From the NCBI GenBank assembly GCA_945874895.1, contig CAMCIC010000007.1, positions 97,354 through 161,353 on the forward strand: 64,000 nt of DNA, in the 5' to 3' direction. This document shows, piece after piece, positions 1 through 9,141 of the stretch. The notes under the pieces were generated by a model. It was not told the DNA's origin. It worked only from the letters and a program-made list of their open reading frames with translations, and did no database searches. Positions within the stretch are counted from its first letter, which is position 1; each line of letters opens with the position of its first letter. Source of the stretch: Akkermansia muciniphila (lineage in GTDB: Bacteria; Verrucomicrobiota; Verrucomicrobiia; Verrucomicrobiales; Akkermansiaceae). Made by a program: the position numbers and the translations under genes.

Positions 1-1
1 G

Positions 2-439
2 CAACTCTATCACAGAGCCTGGGATCATCACAGCAATATCGAGAAAGACATGCCATTTTCCGCGAAAAACACGGATCAAGCGACGGCCGCGTTGATCATG
101 GACCTCAAACAGCGCGGTATGCTCGAAGACACTCTGATCATTTGGGGCGGCGAATTCGGCCGCACCCCTATGGGACAGGGCACGGGACGCGACCATCACA
201 TCAATGCCTTCAGTCTACTGATGGCTGGCGGCGGCATCAAGGGCGGCACAGTCTATGGTAAGACCGATGAACTCGGATACGGCGTAGCGGAAAACAAGGT
301 GACAGTGCACGACCTCCACGCCACCATGCTCCATCAACTCGGCATCAACGACGCAGCTTTCACCTACAAGTTCCAAGGGCTCGACTTCAAACTCAGCGGC
401 GTAGAACCAGCCAAAGTGATCAAAGCGATCCTCGCGTAG
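2..439 (+). CDS. DUF1501 family protein, C-terminal part (start lies outside the window)
   Basis: The reading frame is open from base 2, so this is the last 145 residues of a longer gene. DUF1501 proteins are secreted, sulfatase-like (alkaline phosphatase fold) proteins that are very abundant in Planctomycetes and Verrucomicrobia and usually follow a DUF1553/DUF1549 gene; their substrate is unknown. The family signatures seen here are LYHRAWDHHSNIE at the very beginning, IIWGGEFGRTPMGQ near residues 45-58 and GRDHHINAFSLLMAGGG, followed by the closing HDLHATMLHQLGI motif. The frame also contains an internal ATG at 50, which is not the true start because the family motif continues upstream of it. 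No terminator hairpin is clear before the convergent gene at 593. Confidence 0.88.
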   Translation, partial: QLYHRAWDHHSNIEKDMPFSAKNTDQATAALIMDLKQRGMLEDTLIIWGGEFGRTPMGQGTGRDHHINAFSLLMAGGGIKGGTVYGKTDELGYGVAENKVTVHDLHATMLHQLGINDAAFTYKFQGLDFKLSGVEPAKVIKAILA

Positions 440-592
440 ATTCTCTCAGTTGCATGGAAGGATTCGGGTTCTCTTCCGCACCTAGGTGCGCCACATACCA
501 ACTCAGGGCAAAACCCCGGGTGAGTTTGTCGTGATTGATTTAGTAAGAAGAATGGACTTACAAATCACGATCTGGATTTGTTAGTGAAAAAT

Positions 593-1540
593 TCACTCCT
601 CAATGAACACCTCGATCTGCTGGCCGACGTAAACGCGGAACGAATCCGGCGGAGCGAAGGAGAAAATGACTTGTAACACACGGGTGTCTACACGTTCGGT
701 GCTGGAACCTGTGAGACTCGTTTTGGGCACCACGTAGGGTTCGATGTATTCCAACTTGAGCTCGATGGGCTGATCGCGGTTTCCTTTGATGTGCGCCACG
801 GCCTTCTGACCGCTGCGGATGCGCATGGCGTTTTGCTCGTCCACATCCACCCGTGCCTGCAAGCGATCGATGCGCCCAAACAAAAGCGCTGGGTTCTTCG
901 GATCGGTTCCGGCCCACTCACCTGCGCGGACATTCAATTGCAGCACCGTGCCATCGCGCGGCGCAGTGACAGTGTAACGACTGATCAAAAGCTCGACGCT
1001 GCGTTTTGCAGCCTCTGCCACCTGCAATTCGGCATGGGATGCGAGCAACTGTGACTCCGCGACTTGGAATTGGTCTTTGGCGGTTTGCCATTCCTGCTCA
1101 ATGATGGCGCGCTTATCTACCACCTTATCGAGGCGGTCGAACACCGATCGCGCGGCATCGCGCTGGGATTCCGCCACTTGGACAGCGGCGCGCGCGCGTG
1201 CGACCTGCGCCTCTGCGGTGATCCGTTGTGCCTCGATCTCGCGATGATCGACGACAAAAAGCACCTCTCCTTTTTTCACCTGTTGCCAGATCTCTACGGC
1301 TACTTCTTTGACCTGCCCTACCATCGGTGCCGCGATGATGACGTTTTCGCCGAAAGACTCCACGATACCGTTTGCCGCGATCATGCGATCGTAGGGGCGA
1401 GACGGAGGAGGCTGCGGCGGAGCCGTAGGAATCGCCGACTCCGCAGACTTGATCTTGTTGCTGACAAGAAAAATTCCATAAAGGCCTGCAAGGGCGACAA
1501 CGAATGTCAAATAACGCAAGAAAGTGAGGATGAGTTGCAT
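593..1540 (-). CDS. HlyD/DevB-type membrane fusion protein of an ABC exporter
   Basis: This 315-residue periplasmic adaptor has one N-terminal membrane anchor (about residues 7-26), a split lipoyl/barrel-sandwich domain (PMVGQVKEVAVEIWQQVKKG around 72-91, matched by APRDGTVLQLNVRAGEW around 195-211), an alpha-helical hairpin of about 90 residues between them, and a C-terminal beta domain. Adaptors of this family bridge an inner-membrane ABC transporter to a TolC-like channel. It is the last gene of a three-gene minus-strand operon: permease, ATPase (12 bp upstream), adaptor. The order and sizes resemble cyanobacterial DevC-DevA-DevB and MacAB-type exporters. The cargo cannot be told from sequence, and no outer-membrane channel is encoded nearby. 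Confidence 0.9.
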   Translation of the reverse strand: MQLILTFLRYLTFVVALAGLYGIFLVSNKIKSAESAIPTAPPQPPPSRPYDRMIAANGIVESFGENVIIAAPMVGQVKEVAVEIWQQVKKGEVLFVVDHREIEAQRITAEAQVARARAAVQVAESQRDAARSVFDRLDKVVDKRAIIEQEWQTAKDQFQVAESQLLASHAELQVAEAAKRSVELLISRYTVTAPRDGTVLQLNVRAGEWAGTDPKNPALLFGRIDRLQARVDVDEQNAMRIRSGQKAVAHIKGNRDQPIELKLEYIEPYVVPKTSLTGSSTERVDTRVLQVIFSFAPPDSFRVYVGQQIEVFIEE

Positions 1541-1552
1541 GAGATGATGGGG

Positions 1553-2293
1553 TTAACGGTGATGATCAAAATCAAATTCCGCAGTGGGGACGGACTCGAG
1601 GATGCGACCATCGTTCATGGTGGCAATACGATCTGAATATTGTAGGATGCGGTGATCGTGCGTGACAACGATCGCACAGCGTCCGGGTTGCCTCATGAGG
1701 TCGCGAAATAACTCCATCACACGCTGACCGTTCTCGGCATCGAGCGCGGCGGTCGGTTCATCACAAATGATCAGGCGCGGATTGTGCACGAGGGCACGGG
1801 CGATGGCTACACGTTGTTGTTGTCCGCCGGAAAGCTGGTTCGGCCGCTTTCTCATATGCTCGGAGAGGCCTACCTGCTCTAACGATTTTCTCGCATGCGG
1901 CAGCGCTTTCGAGAGACTCATGCCCTGAATGAGCAATGGCACAGCGGCGTTCTCCTCGCAGGAAATCGTAGGGATCAAATTGAACTGTTGGAAAATGAAA
2001 CCAACATTCAGCGCCCGAAATCGGGTGATAGCGGATTTTTTCATGCTGTGCAGCGGTTCGCCCAACACTTGCAGTTCACCCGAATCAGGCGTGAGAGTGC
2101 CGGCGAGGATGCTGATGAGCGTCGTTTTGCCGCAACCTGACGGGCCTAAGAGCATCAGAATTTCCGACTCGTAGGCATCGATGTCAATGCCATGCAAGAC
2201 CTGAATCTTCGCGTTTCCGGCGCCAAAACTCTTGGTAACGGAACGGGCACTGGCAGCTAGGACGGGAGAGGACATGAGGGGGAAATCAACCAC
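1553..2293 (-). CDS. ABC transporter ATP-binding protein (LolD/MacB/DevA type)
   Basis: This 246-residue nucleotide-binding domain powers the exporter encoded on either side of it. Walker A is [10 protein letters not shown] (about residues 49-58), the Q-loop lies in [11 protein letters not shown], the ABC signature is [15 protein letters not shown], Walker B is [12 protein letters not shown] and the switch histidine is in VVTHDHR. The Q-loop and DEPTAALD forms are typical of the LolD/MacB/DevA branch. Its start overlaps the end of the upstream permease gene by 8 bp, which suggests translational coupling, and the adaptor gene follows after 12 bp. A shorter start ([12 protein letters not shown], six residues in) is also possible. 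Confidence 0.93.
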   Translation of the reverse strand: MVDFPLMSSPVLAASARSVTKSFGAGNAKIQVLHGIDIDAYESEILMLLGPSGCGKTTLISILAGTLTPDSGELQVLGEPLHSMKKSAITRFRALNVGFIFQQFNLIPTISCEENAAVPLLIQGMSLSKALPHARKSLEQVGLSEHMRKRPNQLSGGQQQRVAIARALVHNPRLIICDEPTAALDAENGQRVMELFRDLMRQPGRCAIVVTHDHRILQYSDRIATMNDGRILESVPTAEFDFDHHR

Positions 2294-3446
2294 GGAACAC
2301 TACGGCGGCATCGAGCAAACTGACGCGCAGGATGCCGAGGAACGAAGCGAGGGAGCAGATCACAACGATCACCCCCAGAACAGCAAAAGGAATCACGTCC
2401 GGCATGTAAAAAGGGGGCTGGGTGTTTTTGATCGCTGCTAAACCAAACAGGGAAGCCAAAGCCAAGCCGATGCCATATCCCACAAATCCCACCACACTCA
2501 CCTGCGATAGCAACATCATGCAGAGCTTTGCGTTCGATGCGCCCATCGCCTTCAGTGCGCCGTAATGCCTCAAATTATCCAACACAAACAAATAAAACGT
2601 CTGACAAGAAATGGCGACACCGACGATGAATCCAACCAGCACCGTGGTTCCGAACGAAATCGGAATCCCTGTGTTTTTCACATACCAGAAAATGGTGGCG
2701 GTATTGAATTCGCGATTTGAAGATTGGAAACCGGCATTGGTGTAGGCTTTTAGACCCGTGTTGGTCTCAATGCCTGCCGCTACCGACTCCGCATCGCGCC
2801 CTGGACGGGGTTGCACGAGAATCGCGGAGAGCATTTTGCGTTGCGGTGGTGAATAGCTGAGAGCCCGCTCGTAAGTGGTCCAGATGAAAGGCCCCCCCGT
2901 GAACGATCGCATCGCCTGACAGATTCCCACAATGCGCGCTTCCTGATCGTTGATTTCGAAAACATCGCCCATTTTCAAGGGGGTTTTCGGATTGGGAGAA
3001 AGCCTCTTGAGTGCGAGGTCATCCACGATCACGGCATTCGGCTGGCGCAGCGCCTCGATGCTTCCCTCAATCATTCGCTGTGGTGATCCCGCAAAGGTCG
3101 TGGAATCAACCCCCAAAAGTTGTACCACCGTGAGACTGCCATTTTCCAATCGCACGTTTTGCACCCCAGAATACAGAGGCATGGCCCACTCTACCCCATC
3201 ACAACTCCGCACGCGACCCAGATCGGTATCGCGCATGGCAATGGTCTGATTGACCTGGCGCACCTCGGTTTCCACCACCCAGATCGGAGCCGGAGCGTTT
3301 TTCAGAATTGCCGTGGTCCAGCGCATGAGCCCACAAAACACGGAACTCTGTTGAGTCATCAAAAATGTCGCGAACATCACCCCGAACACCAGCATCAAGT
3401 ATTTGGCGGAATCGCCAAAAAGCATTTTCAGGGCAAGGCGGAACAT
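2286..3446 (-). CDS. ABC transporter permease, FtsX/DevC type
   Basis: This 386-residue inner-membrane permease has the MacB/FtsX architecture: one membrane helix near the N-terminus (about 14-32), a large periplasmic domain of roughly 220 residues, and three helices at the C-terminus (about 263-285, 310-335, 350-375). The segment LRHYGALKAMGASNAKLCMM is the coupling-helix motif of the FtsX family. In known members this topology works as a mechanotransmitter that drives the periplasmic adaptor and does not itself form a classic substrate channel. It is the first gene of the minus-strand operon, followed by the ATPase (8-bp overlap) and the HlyD-type adaptor. The closest named relatives by layout are DevC-like permeases; the cargo is unknown. 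Confidence 0.88.
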   Translation of the reverse strand: MFRLALKMLFGDSAKYLMLVFGVMFATFLMTQQSSVFCGLMRWTTAILKNAPAPIWVVETEVRQVNQTIAMRDTDLGRVRSCDGVEWAMPLYSGVQNVRLENGSLTVVQLLGVDSTTFAGSPQRMIEGSIEALRQPNAVIVDDLALKRLSPNPKTPLKMGDVFEINDQEARIVGICQAMRSFTGGPFIWTTYERALSYSPPQRKMLSAILVQPRPGRDAESVAAGIETNTGLKAYTNAGFQSSNREFNTATIFWYVKNTGIPISFGTTVLVGFIVGVAISCQTFYLFVLDNLRHYGALKAMGASNAKLCMMLLSQVSVVGFVGYGIGLALASLFGLAAIKNTQPPFYMPDVIPFAVLGVIVVICSLASFLGILRVSLLDAAVVFRG

Positions 3447-3501
3447 GACTCAGTCGAGTCTAGGGCAGTTGAAGGCAATTGCAAACCTCAAGACGAGAAA
3501 A

Positions 3502-3609
3502 TTAAATCAGTCCCATGAGGGCCAGCACTTTGCTAGCACCCCAGATGAAGGTCAATACGATGGCAACCATCAGCAATTTCGCGCAAATCTCAACTTGTGG
3601 ACGGGTCAT
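3502..3609 (-). CDS. possible 35-residue single-pass membrane peptide
   Basis: This small open frame encodes a charged N-terminus (MTRPQVEICAK) followed by a 20-residue hydrophobic stretch that could span the membrane. It lies in an otherwise empty 520-bp interval upstream of the ABC permease gene and reads in the same direction. The frame is open further upstream to 3726, but that extension has no recognisable features. No clear Shine-Dalgarno sequence precedes the ATG at 3609, so it may be a chance frame. Confidence 0.25.
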   Translation of the reverse strand: MTRPQVEICAKLLMVAIVLTFIWGASKVLALMGLI

Positions 3610-3968
3610 GACACGCGAAGTCAAGGCATGATCCGCACATTTGGCAAGCGGGAAATGAAGAAACGCCCACCACGGGCGATCATACGAGGGAGAGAATCTT
3701 CCGTGAGAGAAACGCAAGCTGACCATGGAGACGAGTTTTGACAGAATATCAGAATTTTTCAGAATTTCACCATGGTCATGGGGCCGCTATCACCTTTCCG
3801 ATCCCGATTCGTAGGTGCTGCCTGAAATCTCTTTATCGGGTCATTCAGAAATTCTATCAACCCTGCTTCCCCCTATCGAGAAAAACCGATCCTCTTTCAC
3901 TGCCTTACAGGCATGGTGTTCCTAGGCTTGATCACCGCGATACTCACGATGCCACGTCGTGCGCGACT

Positions 3969-5330
3969 TTATTTCGCATCGTCGATTTTTTTGTTCAAAT
4001 CATCGATGATATCCTTGCGCGCGCCCAGAGATGCCTCCGCATGAGAGCGATGATACCAGGAAAACATTTCCACTTTTGTATCAGCAACTCCGCGTTGTGC
4101 CAGTGATAGCGATTCCGCGAGCAAGCCGCGCCATCTTTTTTTCACATCTGCCGCGCTCATGAGAAGTTTTTTGCCATTGCCCTCGGCCTTCCATTTTTCC
4201 AAATTCTGCACGATAGATTTTTCTTTATTTTGCTCGAGCACTGACTCCACGGTCGTGGTGGAACCATGGATCACCGCATCATAGGCAGGCACATTTTCCT
4301 TCAACTGAACATTGGCTAAGGCTGAGACGAGACGCGTGGTATCGTCAAATTCCCGCAGACGCTTTGTCTCGGCGATAAAACTGCCAATTTTCGTTTCCTT
4401 CCAAACCAACTCCTGGTTGAGCCTGACGACGAATTGTTGGGGGGTGCCCGTGTTTGAGTTGTTGCTCTGCCACAGTCCCGTGGGTTTATCGATCACCTTG
4501 CCCATAACGCCTAACACTTTTCCAGAAATCGCATGTATCACAGGTCCGCCGGGCGCGCTTTGTAGGTAAGTATTGTCCAGCAGCAAGGCGGCTCCATCAA
4601 CGCCTACGACGCCGGCTTTCTCCAAGGCGAGCCCCGATGAATTTTTCGCCATGCCCAGCGCCAGCACGGAAACGTTAGCAGGAATCTCCTGCCCTGCGGC
4701 AACGACTTCCATTTTCTGAGACACATCATCCAAGACCTGCATCCGGGCGATGTCCACGCCCTCACAAAGCTCTAATGCACCGAATTTTGTCAGCGCCTGA
4801 CCACCGGACGTGCGGATGGTCAGCTTCTGATTTCCAGAAAGCACACTGATTGCCGTGTAGAGAAAAACCTTGCCTCCCTGCGCTGCAAGAAAAGCCCCAC
4901 CGCTGGCATGGTCGCCCTCGATGGATACAAAAGCCTGCTCCACAGACTTGCTGATCTGCGGCTCCGATGCGTTGTCTGAGGCTTGATTCGCATCTCCGCT
5001 GGGAGTCATCGTCGCGGCAGCCAACTTGGTTTTGAGTTCATCGATTTGGCGATTCAGGTCCACGATCTGACTCTCCAGAGGCAACAATCGCTGCACTTCT
5101 TTTTCGAGTTGATCCTTGCGATCCGTCAGTGCCTTGGCAGCCGCTTCATTGAGACCTGCTTGGTTTGCCCTTAGAGATACCACATCTGCTTGCAAACTAA
5201 TTTTATCACTCTCTAACGAAGCAACCGCAGTTTCCAAATCGGCAATCTTCTGCTTGTTTTTTTCGTCCTCCTTGCAAGCAGAGAACATCAGGGAAAACAA
5301 GGCCATCCAGCACAGGGAAAAAACTTTCAT
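3969..5330 (-). CDS. coiled-coil lipoprotein with a degenerate trypsin-like domain (pseudoprotease)
   Basis: The start at 5330 gives MKVFSLCWMALFSLMFSAC, a lipoprotein signal peptide whose lipobox is FSAC; an in-frame ATG 12 codons upstream would only add a non-signal stretch. After the lipidated Cys comes an alpha-helical coiled coil (about residues 22-105, heptad-rich LESDKISLQADVVSL), then a trypsin-like fold (about 130-310). The catalytic positions are altered: where HtrA-type proteases have TNxHV this protein reads TAISV, and where they have GxSGGP it reads SAPGGPV. Only the Asp (VDIARM) looks kept. The Gly-Gly-Pro hallmark makes the family assignment reasonable, but proteolysis is unlikely. 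The C-terminal 140 residues are helical and unassigned. The protein is 453 residues long. Confidence 0.75.
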   Translation of the reverse strand: MKVFSLCWMALFSLMFSACKEDEKNKQKIADLETAVASLESDKISLQADVVSLRANQAGLNEAAAKALTDRKDQLEKEVQRLLPLESQIVDLNRQIDELKTKLAAATMTPSGDANQASDNASEPQISKSVEQAFVSIEGDHASGGAFLAAQGGKVFLYTAISVLSGNQKLTIRTSGGQALTKFGALELCEGVDIARMQVLDDVSQKMEVVAAGQEIPANVSVLALGMAKNSSGLALEKAGVVGVDGAALLLDNTYLQSAPGGPVIHAISGKVLGVMGKVIDKPTGLWQSNNSNTGTPQQFVVRLNQELVWKETKIGSFIAETKRLREFDDTTRLVSALANVQLKENVPAYDAVIHGSTTTVESVLEQNKEKSIVQNLEKWKAEGNGKKLLMSAADVKKRWRGLLAESLSLAQRGVADTKVEMFSWYHRSHAEASLGARKDIIDDLNKKIDDAK

Positions 5331-5457
5331 GCAATCGGTTTGGGTTGAGAACCATGGATAAGCCATTCGATCGAAACACTCAAGCTGGAAAACATTTCAG
5401 CGCAAGCCGCTCGTGGAGAAGTGTTGCAGGAGGATCAAAGGCTGCTAGCATCACAGT

Positions 5458-6084
5458 ATGAACAAACCCTCGGAGACGGATGCCACGAACCGCATCACCC
5501 ATGCGATATTGGAACTGATTGGTCGCATCCCAGAAACCCACGAAGTGCCGGTCGGAGAGACAGAAGCGAGAGCCCGACACATCGCCAACACTGCCGCGGC
5601 AAAAGCCGCCACGACGGCGGGTGCCCTGGCCCTCCCGCCAGGTCCCTTGGGCTGGTTGACCATCATCCCCGAATTGCTTGCAGTTTGGCGCATTCAAGGA
5701 CAAATGGTGGCGGACCTTGCAGGACTGTATGGAAAGACGGCCTCCCTCTCACAAAGTCAGATGCTGTATTGCATTTTCCGGCATGGAGCCGCCATGGCCG
5801 TTCGTGACCTAGTCATACGCGTGGGAGATCGCTATTTGGTGAAACAAGCCACACATCAGGCCTTGCAAAAAGCAGCGCAAAAAATCGGCATCAAACTCAC
5901 CCAAAAAGGAATCGCCCGAGGCATCTCTCGCTGGTTGCCTTTCATCGGTGCCGTGGGTGTCGGAGGCTACGCCTACTACGATACGGCACAGGTCGCAAAA
6001 ACCGCCATCGAGATGTTCCAAAAAGACATCGAACACGACGAACCGACGATCTTGTCAGCACAGGCGATCGATCTTCCCCCGTGA
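5458..6084 (+). CDS. EcsC-family protein
   Basis: The product has 208 residues. The segment LPPGPLGWLTIIPELLAVW (about 57-75), followed by RIQGQMVADLAGLYGK, is the EcsC-family core motif, and a glycine-rich hydrophobic helix (FIGAVGVGGYAYYDTAQVAK) near the C-terminus is also typical. EcsC was first described with the Bacillus EcsAB ABC transporter, but most members, including this one, stand alone and have no established function. The gene starts 127 bp from the divergent lipoprotein gene, so the two may share a regulatory region. The next gene, ribF, follows in the same direction after about 85 bp. Confidence 0.72.
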   Translation: MNKPSETDATNRITHAILELIGRIPETHEVPVGETEARARHIANTAAAKAATTAGALALPPGPLGWLTIIPELLAVWRIQGQMVADLAGLYGKTASLSQSQMLYCIFRHGAAMAVRDLVIRVGDRYLVKQATHQALQKAAQKIGIKLTQKGIARGISRWLPFIGAVGVGGYAYYDTAQVAKTAIEMFQKDIEHDEPTILSAQAIDLPP

Positions 6085-6169
6085 ATCCTATCGCGGCAGC
6101 CAAAGAAGAATGCAAAAAGCCGCCGATTGGGCATTTACGTCGAACGGGAAATGCTCCAGAGTTTCCTTG

Positions 6170-7114
6170 ATGTTTCGAGCCACTCAAGCCGCCGATCTTG
6201 CTGGACTGCCCATGCCACTCCACCTGGCACTGGGTGTTTTCGATGGCGTGCACCTCGGCCACCAGTCGGTCATCGCAAGTGCGATGGAAGCGTCAACTCG
6301 ACATGGCGGCAGTTCCGTGGTTGTTACTTTCGAACCGCATCCCATCCGCGTTTTATCACCGGAACGGGCGCCCCGACAACTTCTCGCATCCCTGGATCAC
6401 AAGTGCCGACTCCTCCAACGCATGGGTGTGAATGCCGTGCTGGCTCTGCCATTTGATGCAGCACTGGCTACCATGAGTGCGGAGGCTTTTTTTTCCCTGT
6501 TACTGCAGGCAGGAAACTTGGCAACCATTGCGGTGGGCGAAGACTGGCGGTTTGGTCGCGGTCGCGAGGGTGATGTCGCGTTTCTCCGCCACTGCGGTAA
6601 TGCACATGGCATTGGCATTCATGCTCTCCCTCCCATCATGCACGAGGGCGAGCGCATCAGTAGCACCCGCATCCGGCAATCAATTCGTGATGGTGCGTTG
6701 ATCAATGCCGCTTCGATGCTGGGACGTCACTACGGAGTCGAAGGAATGGTAGTGAAAGGCCAACAACTCGGGCGAACCATCGGCTTCCCCACCGCCAATC
6801 TCGCCCTTCATAATGAACAACTGCCCCCTGATGGTGTGTGGATCGTGGAAGTGTGCAGCGAATCGGAGCGCTGGCATGGCGTTGCGAATCTGGGAGTGCG
6901 TCCCACCATCGGCGACTCAGTCCGATCTCTTGAAGTTCACCTTTTCGATATGTCCGCTGACCTTTATGGGAAAATTCTCGAAGTCGAATTTCTTCAACAT
7001 CTGCGACCTGAAAAAAAATTCGAACATCTCGATGCCCTGAAGGATCAAATTGCAAGGGATGCGGCCACCGCTAGAGATTGGCTGAATGCACGCGGTTACC
7101 CCAAAAAACTCTAA
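6170..7114 (+). CDS. ribF: bifunctional riboflavin kinase / FAD synthetase
   Basis: RibF phosphorylates riboflavin to FMN and adenylates FMN to FAD. The N-terminal nucleotidyltransferase domain shows LGVFDGVHLGHQ (about residues 20-31, HxGH-type ATP site) and ISSTRIRQSIRDG (about 162-174). The C-terminal kinase domain shows GRTIGFPTANL and GVANLGVRPTIG, which bind ATP/Mg and flavin. The ATG at 6170 gives 314 residues, the usual length. The frame stays open upstream to 5948 within ecsC, and an ATG at 6110 preceded by an A/G-rich stretch is an alternative start that adds 20 residues. ribBA lies elsewhere in the window (58.9-60.1 kb), so riboflavin genes are not clustered, and no FMN riboswitch was seen before either gene. 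Confidence 0.93.
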   Translation: MFRATQAADLAGLPMPLHLALGVFDGVHLGHQSVIASAMEASTRHGGSSVVVTFEPHPIRVLSPERAPRQLLASLDHKCRLLQRMGVNAVLALPFDAALATMSAEAFFSLLLQAGNLATIAVGEDWRFGRGREGDVAFLRHCGNAHGIGIHALPPIMHEGERISSTRIRQSIRDGALINAASMLGRHYGVEGMVVKGQQLGRTIGFPTANLALHNEQLPPDGVWIVEVCSESERWHGVANLGVRPTIGDSVRSLEVHLFDMSADLYGKILEVEFLQHLRPEKKFEHLDALKDQIARDAATARDWLNARGYPKKL

Positions 7115-7238
7115 GATCGCTCGGTTCAGGGCTATGGATTGCAGGTCCGTGAGGCACCATCATGACAGGTTTTTACTGGAAGATTGACTGGTCAGCGCTA
7201 CGTAAGGGATGTAGCAAATCTGCCGCCGACACCCATCC

Positions 7239-8393
7239 ATGGAACGTTTCGATCTAGCCCTGTCCGTGCCCTTCACGCATCGCGTCTGTTTCACGCATGA
7301 CGCCTTCTCGTTGGAAAATTCCTTGTTGCGCGATCTCTTAAGAGAAAGCGGTGGTCGTCGCGTGCTGGTTTATGTTGAGGATGCCGTTGCACAAGCGTGG
7401 CCTGCTTTGGCATCATCGATCAGCCGCTATCTGTCCGATGGCAGTGTGGAACTTTGCGCCATTCATATCAAACCCGGCGCCGAAGCGTGCAAGGCAGATG
7501 ATTCCCTCGTGCGGCATGTTTGGGATCAGGTGGAAAAAAGCAAGATTGATCGGCATTCCTGCATCCTTTGCGTGGGTGGGGGCGCTTTCCTTGACGCTGT
7601 CGGTTTCGGTGCCGCCACCGCCCACCGCGGTGTGCGGCTGCTGCGTTTCCCAACCACAACGCTGTCCCAAGACGACAGTGGAGTCGGCGTGAAAAACGGC
7701 ATCAATGCCTTCGGCAAAAAAAACTGGATCGGTAGCTTCGCCGTGCCATACGCCGTAATCAACGACTTCACATTTCTCCATAGCCAGGATCCAGAAATCA
7801 GTCGATTGGGCCTGATCGAAGCGATCAAGGTTGCCTTGGTCAAGGATGCCGATTTTTTCTCATGGATCGAAACAAACGCCGCCGCGCTGGCAGTGCTCGA
7901 TCACCATGCGCTGGAAGAGTGCGTGAAACGTTCCGCGCTGTGGCATGCACGGCACATCACCACCGGAGGTGATCCTTTCGAAATGGGTAGCAGTCGACCC
8001 CTCGATTTCGGTCACTGGGCCGCCCACAAAATGGAGCAACTCAGCGGTTTCAAATTGAGTCATGCTGCTGCCGTAGCCGTCGGACTGTGGCTCGATGTTT
8101 GCTACTCCGTAAAAGCGGGACTGCTCGATGAGGCGGATGCCCGCCGTATCGCCACCGTGCTGGAGACCATGGAGATGCCGATGTTTGACCCACAACTTCT
8201 CGCGCGCGACTCGTCCGATCAACTCGCCGTGCTCGCTGGGCTGGAAGAATTCCGCGAACACCTCGGCGGGAGGCTCACCGTTCTTCTGCTGCGCGCTCCA
8301 GGACAAGGCGTAGATGTTCATGAAATGAATCATGAATGGATCGCCCAATGCATTGACCATATGCACAAACGTGCAACAGCCGCCATGCGCTGA
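7239..8393 (+). CDS. sugar phosphate cyclase related to 3-dehydroquinate synthase (EboD-like)
   Basis: This 384-residue protein has the dehydroquinate-synthase fold. The NAD-binding loop is CVGGGAFLDAVGFGAA (about 110-125), and the metal ligands correspond to Glu in LGLIEAIK, His in DFGHWAAHKMEQ and His in KLSHAAAVAVGL. AroB proteins have HGEAV at the last site where this protein has HAAAV, so the substrate probably differs from DAHP. The segment TTTLSQDDSGVGVKNGINAF is characteristic of EboD, the cyclase of the ebo (edgeobactin-type) clusters, where the product is unknown. None of the other ebo genes is nearby; the TIM-barrel proteins at 27.6 and 41.3 kb are too distant to count as a cluster. 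A true aroB role is less likely but not excluded. Confidence 0.8.
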   Translation: MERFDLALSVPFTHRVCFTHDAFSLENSLLRDLLRESGGRRVLVYVEDAVAQAWPALASSISRYLSDGSVELCAIHIKPGAEACKADDSLVRHVWDQVEKSKIDRHSCILCVGGGAFLDAVGFGAATAHRGVRLLRFPTTTLSQDDSGVGVKNGINAFGKKNWIGSFAVPYAVINDFTFLHSQDPEISRLGLIEAIKVALVKDADFFSWIETNAAALAVLDHHALEECVKRSALWHARHITTGGDPFEMGSSRPLDFGHWAAHKMEQLSGFKLSHAAAVAVGLWLDVCYSVKAGLLDEADARRIATVLETMEMPMFDPQLLARDSSDQLAVLAGLEEFREHLGGRLTVLLLRAPGQGVDVHEMNHEWIAQCIDHMHKRATAAMR

Positions 8394-8412
8394 TCAGGGA
8401 AGCGCCCAGACA

Positions 8413-9051
8413 TTAGGAATCCAACTCATCGGCCAGCGACTCACGCAATGTGGCTCGCGCTCGGAAAAGAAGGCTTTTCACGGATGACACGCTGGTCTCC
8501 AAAGCTTCGGCAATGTCCTCGTAGTCCAAGCCCTCAAACGTGCGCAGGATCACTGCCATGCGCTGTTGTTCAGGCAGCGCAGCGATGGCACGATCAATGC
8601 TGCGATGCAGCTCGCGCTTTTCCATGGTCTCACCTGGCTGCATGGATTCATCGGCCGTTGTCACGGTGGGATGATGCTCCTCGAGTGAGTCCAGCGAGAC
8701 TTCTTTTTTTCTACCACGGCGCCGACTTTCGTTGAAAACCAGATTGCGGGTGATGGTAAAAAGATAAGTCGTAAATTTCGCCTCATGCTTCCATTTTGGT
8801 GCGGATTGCCAGATGCGAACAAAAACCATTTGCGCAATGTCTTCGGCCTCCGTGAAATCATTGAGCATGCGAGCCACCGTGCCCACAACCGCCTGCTGAT
8901 GTCGCTGAATCAACTCGCGAAAAGCTTTTTCGTCGCCTTGCGCCACCGCGCGCATCAACGATACATCGATGGCATCTTCAGCATCGACGCCGTGAATCGC
9001 GGGTTGAGGTGGATCGGGAAAAAATTCAGGCATGGAAACGGCTGCCCTCAT
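8413..9051 (-). CDS. ECF-type sigma-70 family RNA polymerase sigma factor
   Basis: The 212-residue protein contains region 2 (LMRAVAQGDEKAFRELIQRH, then DFTEAEDIAQMVFVRIW and FTTYLFTITRNLVFNESRRR, about residues 32-115) and region 4 (ALPEQQRMAVILRTFEGLDY, then EDIAEALETSVSSVKSLLFRAR, about 155-205), with no region 1 or 3. This is the layout of extracytoplasmic-function sigma factors. No anti-sigma factor gene is adjacent: the downstream neighbour is the convergent EboD-like gene and the upstream neighbour is the divergent mutL. A second start (MPEFFPDPP, six codons in) is possible. Its regulon cannot be deduced from the window. Confidence 0.92.
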   Translation of the reverse strand: MRAAVSMPEFFPDPPQPAIHGVDAEDAIDVSLMRAVAQGDEKAFRELIQRHQQAVVGTVARMLNDFTEAEDIAQMVFVRIWQSAPKWKHEAKFTTYLFTITRNLVFNESRRRGRKKEVSLDSLEEHHPTVTTADESMQPGETMEKRELHRSIDRAIAALPEQQRMAVILRTFEGLDYEDIAEALETSVSSVKSLLFRARATLRESLADELDS

Positions 9052-9141
9052 GGTCTGGAAGAATCAACCCGCTGGAAAGAGAGAAGTTGCGAAAAAAATG
9101 GCTTGGTGCGCCGCGATCCTCCTTTTACTCTGTCACGCAGC

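Noticed and set aside
8413..9051. FecI-like role of the ECF sigma factor for the nearby TonB receptor
   Set aside because: No FecR-like anti-sigma gene is present, the receptor is 2.7 kb away, and its promoter carries a Fur-like site instead.
8785..9141. A 119-residue upstream extension of MutL
   Set aside because: It overlaps the divergent sigma factor gene and the MutL family begins at 9142.
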